From an uncultured Eubacterium sp. (lineage in GTDB: Bacteria > Bacillota > Clostridia > Lachnospirales > Lachnospiraceae), in NCBI GenBank assembly GCA_910580075.1, contig CAJTVR010000112.1, positions 1 to 13,320 on the forward strand: 13,320 nt of DNA, read 5' to 3'. Below the pieces are notes generated by a model that saw only the letters and a program-made list of their open reading frames with translations, searched no databases and was not told the origin of the DNA. The translations under genes and the position numbers were made by a program. How positions within the stretch are numbered: position 1 is the first letter of the stretch; every line of letters begins with the position of its first letter. Below are positions 1 through 6,097 of the stretch, one piece after another.

Positions 1-253
1 CTGTTCCGCCTGCAAACAGTAAGAACTTCTAAATTTTCTGCTTCCAGTCTGTGGCCGCGGACGGACCGGTGCCTGATGCCCCGGCGTTTTTGGCATGCTT
101 TATGCAGAGGCACTGGCAGGCACCTTTTGGGGCTTCAGCGTTTTCTGCAGGCGGCAGACAGTGAGCCCCAAATCCTGGATATGGGGCAGAAAATTAAGAA
201 TTTCTAACTGTTTTCCGGAGTCACAGAAAAAGGAAAAAGTGTCTCTGTCCGGC
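1..253 (+). mobile_element. MITE-like foldable element, copy A (left end cut by window)
   Basis: Non-coding repeat element present three times in the window (here, 604-935 inverted, 13074-13320 direct). Its right arm (185-253) is an imperfect inverted copy of its left arm, of which only the inner part (from about base 3) is inside the window. Between the arms are blocks shared by all copies, including CGGACGGACCGGTGCCTGATG and CTGGCAGGCACCTTTTGGGG; GGTGCCTG pairs with CAGGCACC, and GGGGCT with AGCCCC, so the whole element can fold into a branched hairpin. No transposase is present. Short open frames across it are by-products of the repeat. It could be a MITE, a large BIME, or a structured RNA cassette. 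Confidence 0.75.
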
Positions 254-603
254 TGGCACTGGCTGAATTTATGTGCCTCTGTCCGGATGCCGGCTGTGCG
301 GCAGAATTCTGCAGCATGGCGCTGGTCCCGTCACATCCAGCCAGATGAATTTTATACGCCTGCCCGGATGCCGGATAGTCTGCTGGTTACCCGGACGCCG
401 GGCGGAAACATGCGGCTGGCAGCTGTCTGCGTCAGAATTAAAAGCAAATCCTGTCAGACTCTGGCCTGCATCTGGAAGCCCGCATTCAGACATGTATATA
501 AATTCATCCGGTAACAGCCGGATAGCGGTGCGTACCTGGAAAACGGCTGCCAGAAAGATACATAAAATTTATTCAGTACCAGCCGGCCAGATACATAAAA
601 TTT
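254..603. other. Repeat-rich spacer between inverted copies A and B
   Basis: No credible gene: the open frames here have no ribosome binding site and read through repeat sequence. It holds a REP-like unit at 385-405 (GGTTACCCGGACGCC core) with a diverged partner at 362-377, and the left part of a degenerate tandem repeat (495-621). CCGG-rich palindromes recur throughout, which suggests that this interval was built from nested fragments of the same element family as copies A and B. Confidence 0.6.
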
Positions 604-621
604 AGCCGGTAACAGCCGGGC
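495..621. repeat. Degenerate tandem repeat, 33-bp unit
   Basis: The 16-mer AGATACATAAAATTTA occurs at 556-571 and again at 589-604, giving a 33-bp period, and each copy is followed by a CCGG-containing palindrome (AGTACCAGCCGG, AGCCGGTAACAGCCGG). A third, more diverged unit ends in ATCCGGTAACAGCCGG at 506-521. The last unit runs directly into the end of element copy B. Confidence 0.6.
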
Positions 622-935
622 GGAGAAACTTTTTCCTTTTTTTGTGACTCCGGAGAACAGTTAGAAATTCTTAATTTTCTGCCTCATGTACAGGATTTGG
701 GGCTCACTGTCTGCCGCATGTAAAGACCCGGAAGCCCCAAAAGGTGCCTGCCAGTGCCGCTGCATAAAGCATGCCTAAACGCCAGGGCATCAGGCACCGG
801 TCCGTCCGCAGCCACAGACTGGAAGCAGAAAATTTAGAAGTTCTTACTGTTCGCAGGCGGAACAAAAAAAGGAAAAAGTTTCTCCGCCCGGCGTCCGGGT
901 AACCAATAGACTGTCCGGCGTCCGGGTAACCTATA
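604..935 (-). mobile_element. MITE-like foldable element, copy B (complete, inverted)
   Basis: The one complete copy in the window. Its arms are 615-682 and 825-892, about 68 bp each, imperfect inverted repeats; each carries the AACTTTTTCC block, and the TTTCTGC end of one arm faces its complement in the other. The middle repeats the hairpin-forming blocks of copy A in reverse complement. Outside the right arm are two tandem REP-like units (885-904 and 913-935) built on the palindrome CCGGCGTCCGGGTAACC. No coding capacity is credible. The promoter of the next gene begins 23 bases beyond the element. Confidence 0.8.
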
Positions 936-957
936 CTTTGTAAAAAGATATTTTGCG

Positions 958-986
958 TTGGATTATTCCTCCGTTTGTGGTATGAT
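958..986 (+). promoter_or_regulatory. SigA-type promoter of the metallopeptidase gene
   Basis: TTGGAT, a 17-bp spacer, then TATGAT. Transcription would begin near 993, downstream of the ATG at 989; that ATG therefore cannot be the start, which supports the ATG at 1010. Confidence 0.6.
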
Positions 987-1009
987 AAATGCAGACAGGA
1001 GTGACCGGT

Positions 1010-1780
1010 ATGAGTGAATATCAGGAAAATGAGGAAAACGGGGAATATACATACAGCCTGATCCGAAAAAATGTGAAAAACATTAATCTGAGCGTAAAAT
1101 CCGATGGAAGTATCGTAGTTTCGGCTAGTCCGCAGGTACCGAAAGATTACATTGATGATTTTGTGCATTCTAAAATTCCATTTATACAAAAAGCACGTAT
1201 TCATATGGAAGAAATCAGGAGCAGTACCCAAAAGCACTTGTTTCAGACAGGGGAACAAGTGCCTTATCTTGGCAGTTTTCTGACTCTGCAGACAGAACCG
1301 GCGGACAGATCCAGAATTCCGGTCTGGATTGAAGAAGGCCAGGACGGCAATATTACACATTTATCCAGAAATAACAAAGGAGAGGCTGTCTTTTGCCGGG
1401 AAGGGTATCTGTATTTATATACGCAGGATATGGAAAGCACCGAACACAAGCAGCAGCTGTATGATTCCTGGCAGCAGATCCAGACAGGAATATTATGCAG
1501 ACAGCTCAGCAGAAAATATTATCCATTTTTTCAAAAGCTGGGCGTGGATTATCCAGAAATAAAAATCCGTAAAATGAGATCTCGCTGGGGTTCCTGTATT
1601 CCGGTAAAACACAAGATTACATTTAACAGCCGGCTTTTGGAAAAATCCATGGAAAGCATTGAATATGTAGTTGTGCATGAATTTTCACATTTTATACATC
1701 TGGATCATTCAAAGGCATTTTATAATTTTGTAGAACAGATTATGCCGGACTGGAGAAAAAGAAGAGAAGGGCTGCGGTAA
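1010..1780 (+). CDS. YgjP-like (DUF45/M48-type) zinc metallopeptidase
   Basis: A 256-residue protein of the YgjP/DUF45 family, predicted zinc metallopeptidases that are widespread but poorly characterised. The C-terminal third has the family signature: the MRSRWGSC block (about residues 189-196), then the zinc motif HEFSH (H223, E224, H227) and a downstream H233 in LDHSKAFY. This matches the HExxH(x5)H pattern, with Glu as the presumed catalytic base. No signal peptide or membrane segment is visible, so it is probably cytoplasmic. The start at 1010 is chosen because AGGAG (997-1001) lies 8 bases upstream and the promoter excludes the in-frame ATG at 989. The gene appears to be transcribed alone; the next gene has a 146-bp gap and its own likely promoter. 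The substrate is unknown. The family call is firm; the function is inferred from the family. Confidence 0.88.
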   Translation: MSEYQENEENGEYTYSLIRKNVKNINLSVKSDGSIVVSASPQVPKDYIDDFVHSKIPFIQKARIHMEEIRSSTQKHLFQTGEQVPYLGSFLTLQTEPADRSRIPVWIEEGQDGNITHLSRNNKGEAVFCREGYLYLYTQDMESTEHKQQLYDSWQQIQTGILCRQLSRKYYPFFQKLGVDYPEIKIRKMRSRWGSCIPVKHKITFNSRLLEKSMESIEYVVVHEFSHFIHLDHSKAFYNFVEQIMPDWRKRREGLR

Positions 1781-1868
1781 GAACTTTCACAGTGGCAGAT
1801 CTGAATGATAATCTGTTTGGAACGTGTTTGAAAAAATATTGCGTTGAAGGTAGTAAAAGCAGCCAAAG

Positions 1869-1879
1869 TGTGCTAAAAT
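1869..1879 (+). promoter_or_regulatory. Possible extended -10 promoter for the chemoreceptor operon
   Basis: TGTGCTAAAAT has a TGn extension before a TAAAAT -10 box. No good -35 box lies 17 bp upstream, and I see no clear SigD/FliA flagellar-type promoter, although AT-rich sequence leaves room for one. The start codon of the chemoreceptor is 47 bp further on. Confidence 0.35.
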
Positions 1880-1926
1880 AAGAGCATCTTTAGTGTTTAG
1901 CGAAAAGGTAGAGGGAGAAAATCAGC

Positions 1927-3705
1927 ATGAGTAAGGAAAAGAACGAAGAAAAGAACAAAAAGACAGGAAGCTCCAGCGGATACAGGCATAAGACAAGAAG
2001 GCTGAGTATTCGTTCAAAAGTTCTGCTTCCAATGGCGTTAATGGTTGCGATTATCTGCTGCTGCATGGCTCTTTTGTTTAAATCACGCATGGAAACAGAC
2101 ATGATATCAACAGGTGCAGAACTGGCAGTATATGTGGGAAATCTGGCTGAGGATAATATAAACGGCAACCTGTTAGACAAATTAAAGCCGGGCGATGAAA
2201 CGTCGGCTACTTACAAAGCACTTGCGAATGCTATGGCCAGTACACTAAAAGGTTCAGCGATTAAATATATGTATACACTTTATACAGACGGTGAAAAAGT
2301 ATACTATGGAGTAGATCTGGATGAGGAAGACCGCCAGGGTGTTGGAACAGAATTTGATGAGCCGTATTCTGTATTGAAACCAGTATTTGAAGAAGGCAAA
2401 GAAGTAAAAAGCGACAGTATTGAAATGACAGCCGGCTCGCCCGTTATTTCCGCATATGTGCCTGTATATAATAATAAGATGAACATTGTAGGAGCGATTG
2501 GATGCGATTATGAAGCGGCTGGCATTGTAGCGGCGGTAAACGATACCATGCGCAATGTTATTAAAATAGGAATTGCTTTTTTTGCGGCGGCAGTTGTTCT
2601 GTTCAGCCTGATTATCAGCCGGGTTACAAAAAAATTATGGGATGTAGATGACAGAATATATGATATTGTAAACAGCAATGGAGACCTGACACAGACAATA
2701 CAGGTAAAATCAGGAGATGAGATTGAGTGTATTGCAGGACATGTCAATGAACTGCTTGCCTATATGCGCCAGATTATGACTACGATTTCAGATAACTCTA
2801 CAAAGCTGAACGATTCTTCTGAAAATGTCGTATCACATTTAAAAGATACGCAGTCTTCTGTTTCTGAAGTATCTTCTACAATGGAAGAGATGACGGCGAC
2901 AATGGAAGAGACGACATCATCTTTGAACCGGATTAATGAAGCAGTGAATGAAGTATATGCCTTCATTGAAGAAATTAATGGCCGTGCAAAAGAAGGCGGT
3001 GCATTGTCAGATGAAATTAAAGAAAGCGCCCAGAAAATCCAGTCCAGTGCGATTACAGAACAGAAAGCAGCAAAGAAACGGACGGATGAAATGACAGAAA
3101 GTGTTTATGATAAGATTGAGCAGTCTAAAGCAGTGGAAAAAATCGGGGAACTGACAGCCAATATCATAAACATCACAGACCAGACAAATCTGCTGTCGCT
3201 AAATGCGAGCATAGAAGCAGCCAGAGCCGGAGAGGCTGGCAGGGGATTTGCTGTTGTAGCAGATGAAATCGGAAAACTGGCTACAGATTCGGCCTCTGCT
3301 GCAGAACAGATTAAAGATGTCAGCACAGTGGTTATTAAAGCTGTGAATGCACTGGCAGATGAAGCATCCCGCATGGTGAAATTTGTAGAAGAAGTTGCGA
3401 TGAAAGGTTATTCCGATCTGGTGAAAACGAGTGAGGAATACAATGAGGAATCTGGAAGGATTAAAGAAATGATGACTGTATTCAGTGACCAGGCGCAGCA
3501 GCTGCAAAGCAATATGGACCGTATCCGCCAGGTTATGGAATCGGCAAATCATTCTGTGGAAGAAAGTGCTTACGGTGTCAGCCGCATATCTGAGATGTCT
3601 TCAAGCATTAATGATAATGTCAGAGATATTGAAGGCCTGGCAGACACGAACATGGATATTGCAAATATGCTGGATATTGAAGTTAACAAATTCCGGCTGC
3701 AGTAA
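1927..3705 (+). CDS. Methyl-accepting chemotaxis protein with Cache-like sensor domain
   Basis: A 592-residue transmembrane chemoreceptor. Order: basic cytoplasmic N-terminus (about 1-31), membrane helix 1 (about 33-51), an extracellular sensor region of about 155 residues resembling a Cache fold (YMYTLYTDGEKVYYGVD near 114-130, NIVGAIGCDYEA near 186-197), membrane helix 2 (about 211-231), HAMP (about 232-284) and a long coiled-coil signalling region. The CheA/CheW-contacting hairpin tip is near 410-450, with the conserved run NLLSLNASIEAARAGEAGRG starting at 421. It should relay ligand binding to the flagellar kinase CheA. The ligand cannot be read from sequence. It ends in NKFRLQ with no CheR-tethering pentapeptide. 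GAGGGAG lies 9 bases before the ATG. It probably forms an operon with the PilZ gene 29 bp downstream. Confidence 0.95.
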   Translation: MSKEKNEEKNKKTGSSSGYRHKTRRLSIRSKVLLPMALMVAIICCCMALLFKSRMETDMISTGAELAVYVGNLAEDNINGNLLDKLKPGDETSATYKALANAMASTLKGSAIKYMYTLYTDGEKVYYGVDLDEEDRQGVGTEFDEPYSVLKPVFEEGKEVKSDSIEMTAGSPVISAYVPVYNNKMNIVGAIGCDYEAAGIVAAVNDTMRNVIKIGIAFFAAAVVLFSLIISRVTKKLWDVDDRIYDIVNSNGDLTQTIQVKSGDEIECIAGHVNELLAYMRQIMTTISDNSTKLNDSSENVVSHLKDTQSSVSEVSSTMEEMTATMEETTSSLNRINEAVNEVYAFIEEINGRAKEGGALSDEIKESAQKIQSSAITEQKAAKKRTDEMTESVYDKIEQSKAVEKIGELTANIINITDQTNLLSLNASIEAARAGEAGRGFAVVADEIGKLATDSASAAEQIKDVSTVVIKAVNALADEASRMVKFVEEVAMKGYSDLVKTSEEYNEESGRIKEMMTVFSDQAQQLQSNMDRIRQVMESANHSVEESAYGVSRISEMSSSINDNVRDIEGLADTNMDIANMLDIEVNKFRLQ

Positions 3706-3734
3706 TACATAATGAAAATTAGGAGGTATGCAGT

Positions 3735-4379
3735 TTGAAAATATCAGAGTTAAAAAAGGGCCAGAAGGTAACCGTCCGCTGTAAATATAAAACGCTGCTG
3801 GTGGATATGGAAGCAGATGTAGCAGGGGTTCGTTCAGAAGTCGTATTACTGGAACTGATACGGCATGAAGGGCAGGTTGTAGATTTTTCCAGCCCGCATG
3901 TTCAGATTATTACAATATACGAAGATGGAAAGGATATGCCCAAGGCCTGGACAAACTGCAGAATCCAGCGGAGAACGGTAGACGGCAGGCAGTATCATGC
4001 GCTTGCCGCGCCGAAAGCAAGCGTAAAGGTAAACCGCCGGAAAGTGTCCAGGGTTGTTCTGAATATCCCGGGCAAGCTGAAAATCAGCAATGTGCCGCAA
4101 GGGATTGATATTATGATTCACGATTTATGCGTGAATGGAATCGGATTTGAGTGTCCTGTTAAAATCGAAGAACAGGATATCCGGCATTTATACATCCATT
4201 TTTCAGATGAAGAAAGAGATGAAGACGAAGAAGAACAGATTAGTGTAGAAGCAAAGGCAGTCTGGAAAAAAGAGCTGCCAAACGGCGGGTTTTTCTATGG
4301 ATGCCGGCTGGCGAATGCAGGAGAAAATCTGGGATATTATATTGCGGACAAAATGCGCAAAAACCAGCGGGATGCCTGA
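3735..4379 (+). CDS. PilZ-domain (YcgR-like) c-di-GMP receptor, TTG start
   Basis: A 214-residue soluble protein with a YcgR-type layout: an N-terminal beta-rich domain (about 1-95) and a PilZ domain (about 100-205). The c-di-GMP-binding RxxxR arginines are visible as R102 and R106 in NRRKVSR. The second motif, normally DxSxxG, reads DLCVNG at 130-135, with Cys in place of Ser, so ligand affinity may differ. An acidic loop, DEERDEDEEE, spans 158-167. The start is TTG at 3735, chosen because a perfect AGGAGG (3721-3726) sits 8 bases upstream and no nearby in-frame ATG competes. By analogy with YcgR/MotI it may link c-di-GMP to flagellar motor output, which suits its place behind a chemoreceptor. 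Its 3' end converges on the minus-strand RNA locus. Confidence 0.87.
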   Translation: MKISELKKGQKVTVRCKYKTLLVDMEADVAGVRSEVVLLELIRHEGQVVDFSSPHVQIITIYEDGKDMPKAWTNCRIQRRTVDGRQYHALAAPKASVKVNRRKVSRVVLNIPGKLKISNVPQGIDIMIHDLCVNGIGFECPVKIEEQDIRHLYIHFSDEERDEDEEEQISVEAKAVWKKELPNGGFFYGCRLANAGENLGYYIADKMRKNQRDA

Positions 4380-4420
4380 TTTCTGCTGAATTGAAAAATG
4401 TTTTTGTATTCTGAATAGAT

Positions 4421-4459
4421 AAGAGGCGCCAACAACTCTGCTGATTGCTGACGCCTCTT
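4421..4459 (-). other. 15-bp helix at the 3' side of the repeat RNA
   Basis: Arms 4421-4435 and 4445-4459 form an uninterrupted 15-bp helix with a 9-nt loop in minus-strand RNA. It has no adjacent U-run, so it is not a canonical intrinsic terminator in either direction; the nearest T5 on the minus strand is about 20 nt further on. It may be the closing domain of the RNA, a processing site, or a barrier between the converging PilZ and RNA transcripts. Confidence 0.65.
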
Positions 4460-4726
4460 AGACTGATATATCCATGGGTTTATGCCATGCCTTTCTTTGA
4501 TATTTCTTAACAACGATAATCTTAAATGAGGAATGAAATGTTATATTTTTTGTGTCTTCAGTTTAGTCCATTCGGTATCCATGTCTGTTTTCCTTGAATG
4601 CCTCTGATCTGAATCCATATATGAATGTACGCGACTGAATCTCTGACCACTATATTGTGCTATATTCACGGTTTCTTCTGCATATCATGTAACTATCCTG
4701 AAAACGTATCTGCTGTTTAAATCATG

Positions 4727-5350
4727 CATTGGATTATACCCCGCTTTCATTAGGTTTACTTCATATACGTTTGATGGAAAATATTTTATCAAACCATCGG
4801 ATTGTCCCCGCTTTCTTTTCATACTGCCATGACTGCAATTCCAGCCTTGGATTTTCATTGTTGTCTGTTTAGACAATTCCCACATCTGCCAGGCGCTGAG
4901 TCGATTGGTTCTCATGCCGCTTCTGGGATTAAGCTGCTGTTTTCATTGGACCGTACCTCTCTTCCGTTCGTCTTACGAAATTAAGATTTGAATTTAAGCT
5001 GCTGTCTGCATTGGACAACTCCCCGCTTTCATTAAGATTAAAAAACTAAAGTCTGGGTTATAATACGGTTCTCATCGGACTGTACCCCGCTTTCGTCTGA
5101 TTTACTTAATTGATATGGGTTAAACTTCGCTCTCCATTGGACTGTCCTCGCTTTCTTCGAGTAAATGAATCAAACTGGGTGAAACTGTGTTATTTAGCTG
5201 AATCTGTCCATTGGTCTAATCTCCGTTTCCGTTCAATATAGTAAGTGTGTTTGTACTTTACGATGTTAAATCATTGGACTGTACCTCATTTCGTAAATTA
5301 TTGGGTGTATCGTACTTATTTTGGCGGACTCACCTCTCTCTCTGCTTTTC
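4727..5350 (-). repeat. Imperfect 22-nt repeat array inside the minus-strand RNA
   Basis: Read on the minus strand the block is GAAAGCGGGGTACAGTCC followed by RATG, roughly GRGG-T-ANNR-TCC-RATG. Clear copies (plus-strand positions) are 4727-4749, 4795-4815, 4944-4970, 5009-5030, 5073-5094, 5135-5155, 5209-5230 and 5272-5292. Degenerate copies lie at about 4902-4925 and 5324-5350. Most spacings are 62-74 nt. Many linkers carry a second weak block containing ACCCA or ATCCC and a private hairpin: GTTTGAT/ATCAAAC (4769-4794), TTGTCT/AGACAA (4861-4876), TCTTA/TAAGA (4971-4986). The hairpin sequences differ while the position is kept. Confidence 0.8.
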
Positions 5351-5443
5351 ATTCCTGAAAGGAAATATCTTTAGATTTAAAGTGGTTTCCTTATGAAGAA
5401 TGTCTGCTGGATTTTGGTTCCGTTTGATTTATTTGTTGAAATT

Positions 5444-5472
5444 ATAATATCAAACAAAACAGGGTTTGTCAA
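5444..5472 (-). promoter_or_regulatory. Strong SigA-type promoter for the minus-strand RNA
   Basis: On the minus strand: consensus TTGACA (5472-5467), a 17-bp spacer, then TATTAT (5449-5444), with an overlapping TATAAT at 5446-5441. This is the best promoter match in the window and points into the repeat array, with no open reading frame behind it. Predicted start near 5437. Confidence 0.75.
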
Positions 5473-5865
5473 CAATAAATTTGAAAAAATATAAAAAAAA
5501 TTATTTTAATCTGAAATACAGTAAAGATATATATTAATAACAGAAAATTCAGACAATTTATGATTGATATAGGGTAATAAAAAGCAGAAAGATAAAATTA
5601 GACTGAAGAAGCTGGAAGGATTAAGAAGGGAAGGAATTAAAAGGCAGAAATTGAAGAGTAAAACACCAGACTGTTCTAAAAAAATCATACAGTGAATCTG
5701 GTTAGCTATTCATGCATAATATATAAAACAGCTTTCATGTTATATTGACAGATGGAGTGTTCGACAGTCTTCTGCTGCTTATCATAAAAAATCGAATGAT
5801 AAAATCTTCGAAATTAATATAGAAATAAAAGGCATGTATATATTATAGAAAAATAGAAATGCTTA
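5473..5865. other. AT-rich intergenic DNA without a recognisable gene
   Basis: Very AT-rich. A strongly purine-rich stretch at about 5577-5667 stays open in one plus-strand frame (Lys/Arg-rich) up to a TGA at 5692, but there is no start codon with a ribosome binding site, so I do not call a gene; it could be a remnant. The consensus-like TTGACA at 5747-5752 has no -10 box at proper spacing. I see no RNA gene of a known family here. Confidence 0.5.
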
Positions 5866-5874
5866 CATTATAAC

Positions 5875-5986
5875 AAGAGGTCATCCTAATAGTTCTGCCT
5901 TAGCAGCTGGGTGAAGACTGCCTGAAATCCTGGCTATTGGAAGGCCTGAAACCCCGTCCGCCTCAAACTAACGGTTCAGTTTATAA
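5875..5986 (+). ncRNA. Compact structured RNA upstream of secA, candidate raiA-type RNA
   Basis: A GC-richer island in AT-rich DNA with a consistent plus-strand fold. The outer helix is GAGG (5877-5880) with CCTC (5961-5964). CTAATAG (5886-5892) pairs with CTATTGG (5934-5940), with one U-G. There is a CTGC/GCAG hairpin with a CTTA loop at 5895-5906, and GGGT pairs with ATCC with one G-U. The G-U pairs favour the plus strand. GCCTGAAAYCC occurs twice (5920-5930 and 5944-5954). A distal hairpin AAACT/AGTTT follows. A weak -10 (CATTAT, 5866-5871) would place the start near GAGG. In many Clostridia raiA and the raiA noncoding RNA sit just upstream of secA, so that family is the first guess by position; the raiA gene itself is absent and this core is shorter than usual. 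The structure is seen; the family is inferred. Confidence 0.45.
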
Positions 5987-6017
5987 AATATTCATAAATA
6001 GTTCACCGCATTATCTA

Positions 6018-6046
6018 TTGTTTCAGCATCAAATCAGTGCTATAAT
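6018..6046 (+). promoter_or_regulatory. secA promoter
   Basis: TTGTTT, a 17-bp spacer, then a perfect TATAAT. Predicted transcript start near 6053 gives a short leader of about 45 nt before the secA ATG, so the upstream structured RNA candidate would not be part of this transcript. Confidence 0.7.
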
Positions 6047-6097
6047 ATAACCGATTTTGTGGTGTTTGATTAGTATACGACAACGATAGGAGATTGT

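Larger units (their letters stand above)
4421..5437 (-). ncRNA. Candidate large repeat-structured non-coding RNA, about 1 kb
   Basis: No protein gene is credible in 4380-5472: the longest minus-strand frame (4685-4915) has no ribosome binding site and the repeats fall in different frames. The features instead suggest an RNA read on the minus strand: a strong promoter at 5472-5444, a 5' hairpin (5359-5365 with 5386-5392, with CTTTA/TAAAG nested inside), a chain of repeated 22-nt blocks with hairpins in the linkers, and a 15-bp helix at the 3' side. Two pairs of that helix (4429/4451 and 4432/4448) are G-U wobbles only in minus-strand RNA; as plus-strand RNA they would be C-A mismatches. The start is estimated from the promoter; the 3' end is uncertain, since no U-tract follows the helix. 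The size invites comparison with ornate large RNAs (ROOL, GOLLD, OLE), but I do not recognise any of their sequences here. Confidence 0.6.

Noticed and set aside
95..514. Open frames in element copy A, copy B (704-1360, minus) and copy C (12920-13312) sharing a LAGTFWGF segment
   Set aside because: The shared peptide follows from the shared repeat DNA. None has a ribosome binding site, the frames end differently in each copy, and the copy B frame runs antisense through the metallopeptidase gene.
989..1012. ATG at 989 as start of the metallopeptidase
   Set aside because: It lies before the predicted transcript start and has no ribosome binding site; the ATG at 1010 has AGGAG at the right distance.
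4685..4915. 76-residue minus-strand open frame
   Set aside because: No ribosome binding site, no recognisable domain, and it spans repeat blocks that are in different frames elsewhere in the array.
4727..5155. Tandem c-di-GMP-I (GEMM) riboswitches, prompted by the AGCGGGG...CCGATG resemblance and the nearby PilZ gene
   Set aside because: Only the 3' tail of the aptamer is echoed. The other conserved GEMM segments are absent, the units are too short, and the RNA points toward, not into, the PilZ gene from the opposite strand.
4727..5350. CRISPR or TIGR-type guide array
   Set aside because: Repeats are imperfect and differ at many positions, linkers vary in length and contain semi-conserved blocks and hairpins, and no Cas or Nop-domain protein is encoded nearby.
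5577..5694. Lys/Arg-rich open frame in purine-rich DNA
   Set aside because: No start codon with a ribosome binding site and no recognisable protein family; composition alone explains the open frame.
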